In this document: piece by piece, positions 25,909 to 29,384 of the stretch
Layout of the letters: each line of letters begins with the position of its first letter
Position numbering within the stretch: the first letter of the stretch is position 1
Source: Sphaerochaeta sp. UBA5849
GTDB taxonomy: Bacteria > Spirochaetota > Spirochaetia > Sphaerochaetales > Sphaerochaetaceae
Length of the DNA: 29,384 nucleotides
Direction of reading: 5' to 3'
NCBI GenBank assembly: GCA_002432715.1
Contig: DJGJ01000024.1
Location: 1-29,384 of the forward strand
Notes under the pieces: generated by a model
The model's database searches: none
The model's input: only the letters and a program-made list of their open reading frames with translations
What the model was told of the DNA's origin: nothing
Translations under genes and position numbers: made by a program

Positions 25909-27201
25909 TTACTTCTTGGCGGGACCTAATACTTCCACAGCTTTCGCCTCCACCAGCTTTGCAGCCTGGGCGGGAGTCATGGTCAAACCAAACAACGCTT
26001 GTGTGGTATCCTTATGCACTTCTGCGAGGGCAGGAGGCATATACTGGTCGTAGAAGTTCTGCATGACTTTTGCACTCATGAGCACATCATACTGCTGCTG
26101 GATGAGCGGATCATTGATTACGATGCCCTTGACACCAGAAATCATGCGGGACCCGTCGATCATGTCTTGACCATATTCAAGGTCGGAGAGCGTGACAAGC
26201 AGCTTGAATGCTTCATCGGGATACTTCGTTCCTGCATAGACGTGGATGACATTTCCGCCGCCCACAATCTCGTCGGCAGAACCCTTTGCACCCTCGATGA
26301 CCGGGAACTTGAACAGGCCGAGGTTGTTCTTGTAGAAGTCAGGAGCCTCATTGATACAGTTTCCAAGCAGACCGTTGGTTTGGATGATGTGTGCAGCCCT
26401 GGAGCTGTAGAACAACATTCTCGATCCACCGGTGTCGTAGTTGATACCGTTCATACCTTCAGGATAGTAACCCTTGCGGACCCATTCCTGAATCTTTTCA
26501 CCGGCTTTGATGAAACTCTCATCCTCGAACGTCTTTCCATTCTCCCGATTGAATGCATCGATGAAGACCTGTGCCCCGCCGTAGCGCATCGAGAGGTAAA
26601 TGAAGGTGATGGCCCCGGGCCATTTGCTTGCATTACCGAGTGCAATGGGGATGATGCCGTTGGCTTTTAGTACGTCACAGTTGTGCTCGAACTCTGCAAG
26701 CGTTGTGGGTACCTTCAGACCGTACTTATCGTACAGCTGGCGGTTGTAGTATACAGAAGAAGGTCCGCAGGTAATTGGAAGACCATAGATCTTGTCTCCA
26801 CTCATACTGATGGAGATACCGGGTTCGAGATAGTTTTTGGCAACACTCTTCACCTGTTCGGAAATATCAAGCACTTTGCCTGCTTTGATGAACTCCTCCA
26901 TCCAGCCGCCACCCCAGGTGATGAACAAGTCGGGTGGATTTCCTCCGCCCATCGCTGTCTTCAGCTTGGTCTTGTAGGGATCGTTCTCGATTGCCTGATC
27001 AACCACTTTGACGTTCGGGTTTGCCGCTTGATAGCGGGCAATAGCCTTCTCCATGGTAGCTCGTCGGGTGGCATCAACGCCGATGTGCCAGACATTCAGC
27101 GTAATCTGTTCGTCTTTGGCTGTTGCTTCAGGGGCCCCTGCTGCAAACAACAGGGACATGCCCACTACCAAAGCCAGCGCCAAGGTACTCAATTTCTTCA
27201 T
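25909..27201 (-). CDS. Carbohydrate ABC transporter substrate-binding protein (family 1)
   Basis: A 430-residue exported protein. The signal peptide ends SLLFAAGAPEATA, with no lipobox cysteine. The mature part has the family-1 sugar-binding pattern: LNVWHIGVDATRRATMEKAI, GGGNPPDLFITWGGGWMEEF, GKVLDISE, GLPITCGPSSVYYNRQLY and GLKVPTTLAEFEHNCDVLKA. It delivers oligosaccharides to the two permeases downstream. GGAGG lies 7 nt before the ATG at 27201. It is the first gene of the transporter-GH43-ThuA-MocA operon and follows an AT-rich control region. Confidence 0.9.
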   Translation of the reverse strand: MKKLSTLALALVVGMSLLFAAGAPEATAKDEQITLNVWHIGVDATRRATMEKAIARYQAANPNVKVVDQAIENDPYKTKLKTAMGGGNPPDLFITWGGGWMEEFIKAGKVLDISEQVKSVAKNYLEPGISISMSGDKIYGLPITCGPSSVYYNRQLYDKYGLKVPTTLAEFEHNCDVLKANGIIPIALGNASKWPGAITFIYLSMRYGGAQVFIDAFNRENGKTFEDESFIKAGEKIQEWVRKGYYPEGMNGINYDTGGSRMLFYSSRAAHIIQTNGLLGNCINEAPDFYKNNLGLFKFPVIEGAKGSADEIVGGGNVIHVYAGTKYPDEAFKLLVTLSDLEYGQDMIDGSRMISGVKGIVINDPLIQQQYDVLMSAKVMQNFYDQYMPPALAEVHKDTTQALFGLTMTPAQAAKLVEAKAVEVLGPAKK

Positions 27202-27318
27202 GCTGTAACCTCCTTATCAGGTAACGCATCATGTACTATTGCAAGCCACACAGACCTGCATCCTTTTGTATATTCAGTGTGGGGGCGTTTTGAGCAGATA
27301 AGAATGTCTACTATATAC

Positions 27319-27329
27319 ATTACATATGT
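27319..27329. promoter_or_regulatory. Putative operator, proximal ATTACATATGT site
   Basis: ATTACATATGT with the palindromic core ACATATGT. It is identical to 27429-27439, exactly 110 bp away, and lies about 120 bp upstream of the binding-protein start. Confidence 0.45.
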
Positions 27330-27426
27330 TTTATTGATTTTTTACTAATAATTCGTTTATTTATATCAAATGTATTACTTTCTAAATCTTTTCTTAATAT
27401 AAATATACAAATAACCACAAACCTAG

Positions 27427-27444
27427 ATATTACATATGTAATAT
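27427..27444. promoter_or_regulatory. Putative operator, distal perfect palindrome
   Basis: ATATTACATATGTAATAT is a perfect 18-bp palindrome. It is a plausible site for a dimeric GntR- or LacI-like sugar regulator. The regulator itself is not in the window. Confidence 0.5.
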
Positions 27445-27497
27445 AGATTTATGGCTGAGATTGAAACCACTGGAATGTCGTTCAGGCTTGTCTGTGC

Positions 27498-28262
27498 CTA
27501 CCTTCCTAAATACCCTCCGTCCACCGGAAGCATGATGCCGCATACGTAATCGGAGGCATCACTGGCAAGATATACTGCAGCTCCCGCCATATCCCGGGGC
27601 TGCCCCCAGCGTTTGGCAGGAATACGCTGACTGAGTTCTGCAAACCGCTTCTCATCCTCGACCAACGCTGTGTTGATCGGGGTAGCCATGTAACCGGGTG
27701 CAATGCAGTTGACGTTGACACCCAGGGCCGAGAGTTCATTGGACATGGTTTTGGTCAGCTGCATGATTCCGCCCTTGGCAGCACAATAGGCAACCGTATA
27801 AACACCGGCTGCAACGGAATTGACACTGGCAGTGTTGATGATTTTGCCCTTGCCGAGAGCGACCATCAAACGAGCCGCCCACTGAGCGAGATCAAAAACA
27901 GAAGTGAGGTTGAGTTCAATGACCTTGTCCCAATCCTCGATGGGGAACTCGAGGACCGGATGGCGGATCTGGATACCGGCATTGTTGACCATGATATCGA
28001 GCTTTCCGGCCAGCCGATTTTCAATGGCCGACTTCAGTCTTGCGCGATCGGCCCGATCCAGCAGGTCGGCACACATGCCTTCGGCCAGCAGGCCTTCACA
28101 GCGAAGCTGCAGAGCCTTCTGCTCGACCTCGGGATTCACATCGACGAGGATGACAAAAGCTCCCGCCTCTGCAAGGCCCTCTGCCATCCCCCATCCCAGA
28201 CCTTGATAAGCGCCGGTTACTACTGCATTCTTTCCAGTCAAGTCAAACGGGTTGTGTTTCAT
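27498..28262 (-). CDS. SDR family oxidoreductase (KduD/gluconate 5-dehydrogenase-like)
   Basis: A 254-residue classical short-chain dehydrogenase. The cofactor motif is TGAYQGLG at 16-23, NNAG is at 93-96, and the catalytic residues are S146, Y159 and K163 (YCAAK). IPAKRWGQPRDMAGAAVYLAS and the end DYVCGIMLPVDGGYLGR are close to KduD (2-dehydro-3-deoxy-D-gluconate 5-dehydrogenase) and gluconate 5-dehydrogenases. It probably interconverts a keto and hydroxy group of a sugar acid or sugar. GAGG lies 5 nt before the ATG at 28262. The start overlaps the transaldolase gene by 20 nt, so the two are co-translated. Confidence 0.85.
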   Translation of the reverse strand: MKHNPFDLTGKNAVVTGAYQGLGWGMAEGLAEAGAFVILVDVNPEVEQKALQLRCEGLLAEGMCADLLDRADRARLKSAIENRLAGKLDIMVNNAGIQIRHPVLEFPIEDWDKVIELNLTSVFDLAQWAARLMVALGKGKIINTASVNSVAAGVYTVAYCAAKGGIMQLTKTMSNELSALGVNVNCIAPGYMATPINTALVEDEKRFAELSQRIPAKRWGQPRDMAGAAVYLASDASDYVCGIMLPVDGGYLGR

Positions 28263-29286
28263 ACTGCCTCTTCATGCTTGCCAAGGGATTCCACCCGTCA
28301 TTGATGAATTGGTCGATGGTGCGGTTGCTGCTGCCGTAGGTGATGAACTCTTCGACCTGCATCCCATCCTCCTCATACGCCTTCCTGAATTCAGCAAGCG
28401 TCGATAATCTTCTGATCACAGCCTCATCAACGGGCTTGTCAATCTCCGTTTCGAAAGGCCCCTTGAGAGCAAGCAGCACCCCCTGAATCTTCACTGAAAT
28501 GGACATAATCATTTTAGCCCCGCTTAAGGCGGTGATGTGGTAGGCACCCCGGCAGCCTGCAGGCATGAGATACGTCTCATACCCCCGCTCGGCATACAGA
28601 TGGTATGCTTTCTTGATGCAAGCAGTCCCAGCCTGGCGGATGTCCGACTCAGACACGTCGGCTTGTTGGTCCTGGGCGACATCGCGAAGGTAGTCGTCCA
28701 GCCTCCCCACCATGAGAACGGCAATCGTAAGCGGGGTTTTGAGACCGTTTTTTCGAGCCCTCCCAATGCCTCGTTTTGCAGCTTCAGCAACAGCAAGCGC
28801 CTGGGGTACGGTAAAACCAACGGTCGCAGCCACATTGTATCCAAGGGCTGCACACTCCTCATAAGCACGGATGCCGGCCTTGGTAGCAGGCAGCTTGATC
28901 ACCACATTGGGGAACCATGCTGCAAACTGCTTTGCCTGGGCGAGCATGTATGCATAGTCACCGCACTTGTTGGGATTGGTTTGTGCGCATACATACCCGT
29001 ATCCGGGTCGCTGTTGTTGATACAGGGGCTTGAGGGTTTCGGCATAATGGCCGGTAACCGCCTTGACCAAACCAAGCACTTTCTCATCACCGCCAAGCGC
29101 CATGGCACCCTGGATTGCATTCCGCCATTGAGCAGGTTGACTTGACAGCGTCTGATTGACCAAAAACGGGTTGGTGGTCATACCGACCGCGCCCCACGAT
29201 AGAGCGCGCTCAAGTTCATCCTTGTTGGCAGAGTCATGCCACCACATCGAATCTGTTTGGTTTGCCAGCCATTGAAGATAGTTCAT
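28243..29286 (-). CDS. Divergent transaldolase family protein
   Basis: A 347-residue class I aldolase of the transaldolase fold. It has MTTNPFLVNQTL at 36-47, the Schiff-base lysine K131 in FPNVVIKLPATKAGI, and GYNVAATVGFTVPQALAVAEA. It is longer than short transaldolases of about 220 residues, and its sequence looks unlike housekeeping TalB, so it may act on a specialised sugar or keto-acid substrate. AGGGGA precedes the ATG at 29286; an in-frame TTG directly before it is less likely. It overlaps the SDR gene and follows another dehydrogenase by 9 nt, forming a catabolic operon whose substrate is not assigned. Confidence 0.78.
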   Translation of the reverse strand: MNYLQWLANQTDSMWWHDSANKDELERALSWGAVGMTTNPFLVNQTLSSQPAQWRNAIQGAMALGGDEKVLGLVKAVTGHYAETLKPLYQQQRPGYGYVCAQTNPNKCGDYAYMLAQAKQFAAWFPNVVIKLPATKAGIRAYEECAALGYNVAATVGFTVPQALAVAEAAKRGIGRARKNGLKTPLTIAVLMVGRLDDYLRDVAQDQQADVSESDIRQAGTACIKKAYHLYAERGYETYLMPAGCRGAYHITALSGAKMIMSISVKIQGVLLALKGPFETEIDKPVDEAVIRRLSTLAEFRKAYEEDGMQVEEFITYGSSNRTIDQFINDGWNPLASMKRQYETQPV

Positions 29287-29295
29287 CAAGTCCCC

Positions 29296-29384
29296 TTACT
29301 GTCCGATCGCGGTGCCGCTCAGCTTCGCATAGTAGCGTGCCAAGGCGCTGTGGTCGTCGCTTCCGAAGCCGTCGGCGTGCAGCG
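29296..29384 (-). CDS. C-terminus of a probable 3-hydroxyisobutyrate/2-hydroxy-3-oxopropionate reductase family enzyme (partial)
   Basis: The last 28 codons before a TAA at 29296-29298 read LHADGFGSDDHSALARYYAK and then LSGTAIGQ. The DHSAL(x)xYYxxLxG pattern is typical of the C-terminus of beta-hydroxyacid dehydrogenases such as GarR/GlxR and 3-hydroxyisobutyrate dehydrogenase. The gene continues beyond the window edge. It ends 9 nt before the transaldolase start, so it belongs to the same operon. The assignment rests on a short stretch. Confidence 0.5.
   Translation of the reverse strand, partial: LHADGFGSDDHSALARYYAKLSGTAIGQ

Larger units (their letters stand above)
27202..27497 (-). promoter_or_regulatory. 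AT-rich control region upstream of the sugar transporter operon
   Basis: This 296-bp spacer has no coding sequence I support. Its core is very AT-rich; 27361-27420 has 10 G/C in 60. It contains two ATTACATATGT words, listed separately. It probably holds the binding-protein promoter, although no pair of -35 and -10 elements stands out. No terminator was recognised after the SDR gene, so read-through from upstream is possible. Confidence 0.5.

Noticed and set aside
24896..26053. Long plus-strand open frame (385 codons)
   Set aside because: It runs antisense across a permease gene with clear EAA loop and membrane helices and into the binding-protein gene. The product is rich in H, D and E as expected of an antisense frame of membrane genes.
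1..29384. CRISPR arrays, tRNA or rRNA genes, insertion-sequence transposases
   Set aside because: No regularly spaced repeats, cloverleaf structures, rRNA-like stretches or transposase motifs were recognised.

Overview
The window looks like a spirochaete chromosome, most likely Sphaerochaeta or a close relative. This is an inference. It rests on the two ABC binding-protein leaders, which share an unusual LLFAAGA(A/P)E signal-peptide end without a lipobox cysteine, and on the saccharolytic gene content. No rRNA, tRNA, CRISPR array or transposase was seen.

Region 1 (about 1-15010) is an accessory defence island. Seven genes, all on the minus strand, read from high to low coordinates: a DUF2188 protein, a DUF2321 zinc-ribbon protein, a 1742-residue DEAD/DEAH helicase ending in a DUF1998/MZB zinc cluster, an SNF2-family helicase, an Eco57I/PglX-like adenine DNA methyltransferase, an HNH endonuclease and a HARE-HTH protein. 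The core is tightly packed, with gaps of 10-11 nt, a 10-nt overlap and one ribosome-binding site that contains the upstream stop codon. It resembles class 1 DISARM (SNF2 helicase plus adenine methylase plus DUF1998 helicase). However, no phospholipase-D nuclease or separate DUF1998 gene is present, and an HNH nuclease and a HARE-HTH protein take the 3' positions. The island lies between two truncated Fic-family N-termini (DUF4172 type). Their leaders and first codons match at 70 of 78 positions and carry TGCGTAGA inverted repeats.

Region 2 (15026-20719) holds an AI-2E-family membrane protein on the minus strand. Divergent from it is a plus-strand operon for a ferric/polyamine-type ABC importer (binding protein, fused double permease, ATPase), followed by a single-domain asparaginase homologue.

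Region 3 (20712-29384, all minus strand) is a carbohydrate locus. A binding protein and two permeases import a glycoside, a GH43 beta-xylosidase/arabinofuranosidase-type enzyme cleaves it, and a ThuA-domain protein and a Gfo/Idh/MocA dehydrogenase process the product. Upstream lie a KduD-like short-chain dehydrogenase, a divergent transaldolase and the C-terminus of a probable 3-hydroxyisobutyrate-dehydrogenase-family enzyme. A very AT-rich spacer with two ATTACATATGT sites separates the two sub-clusters and probably holds the transporter promoter and operators.

Functions come from motif recognition by eye. No database search was possible.
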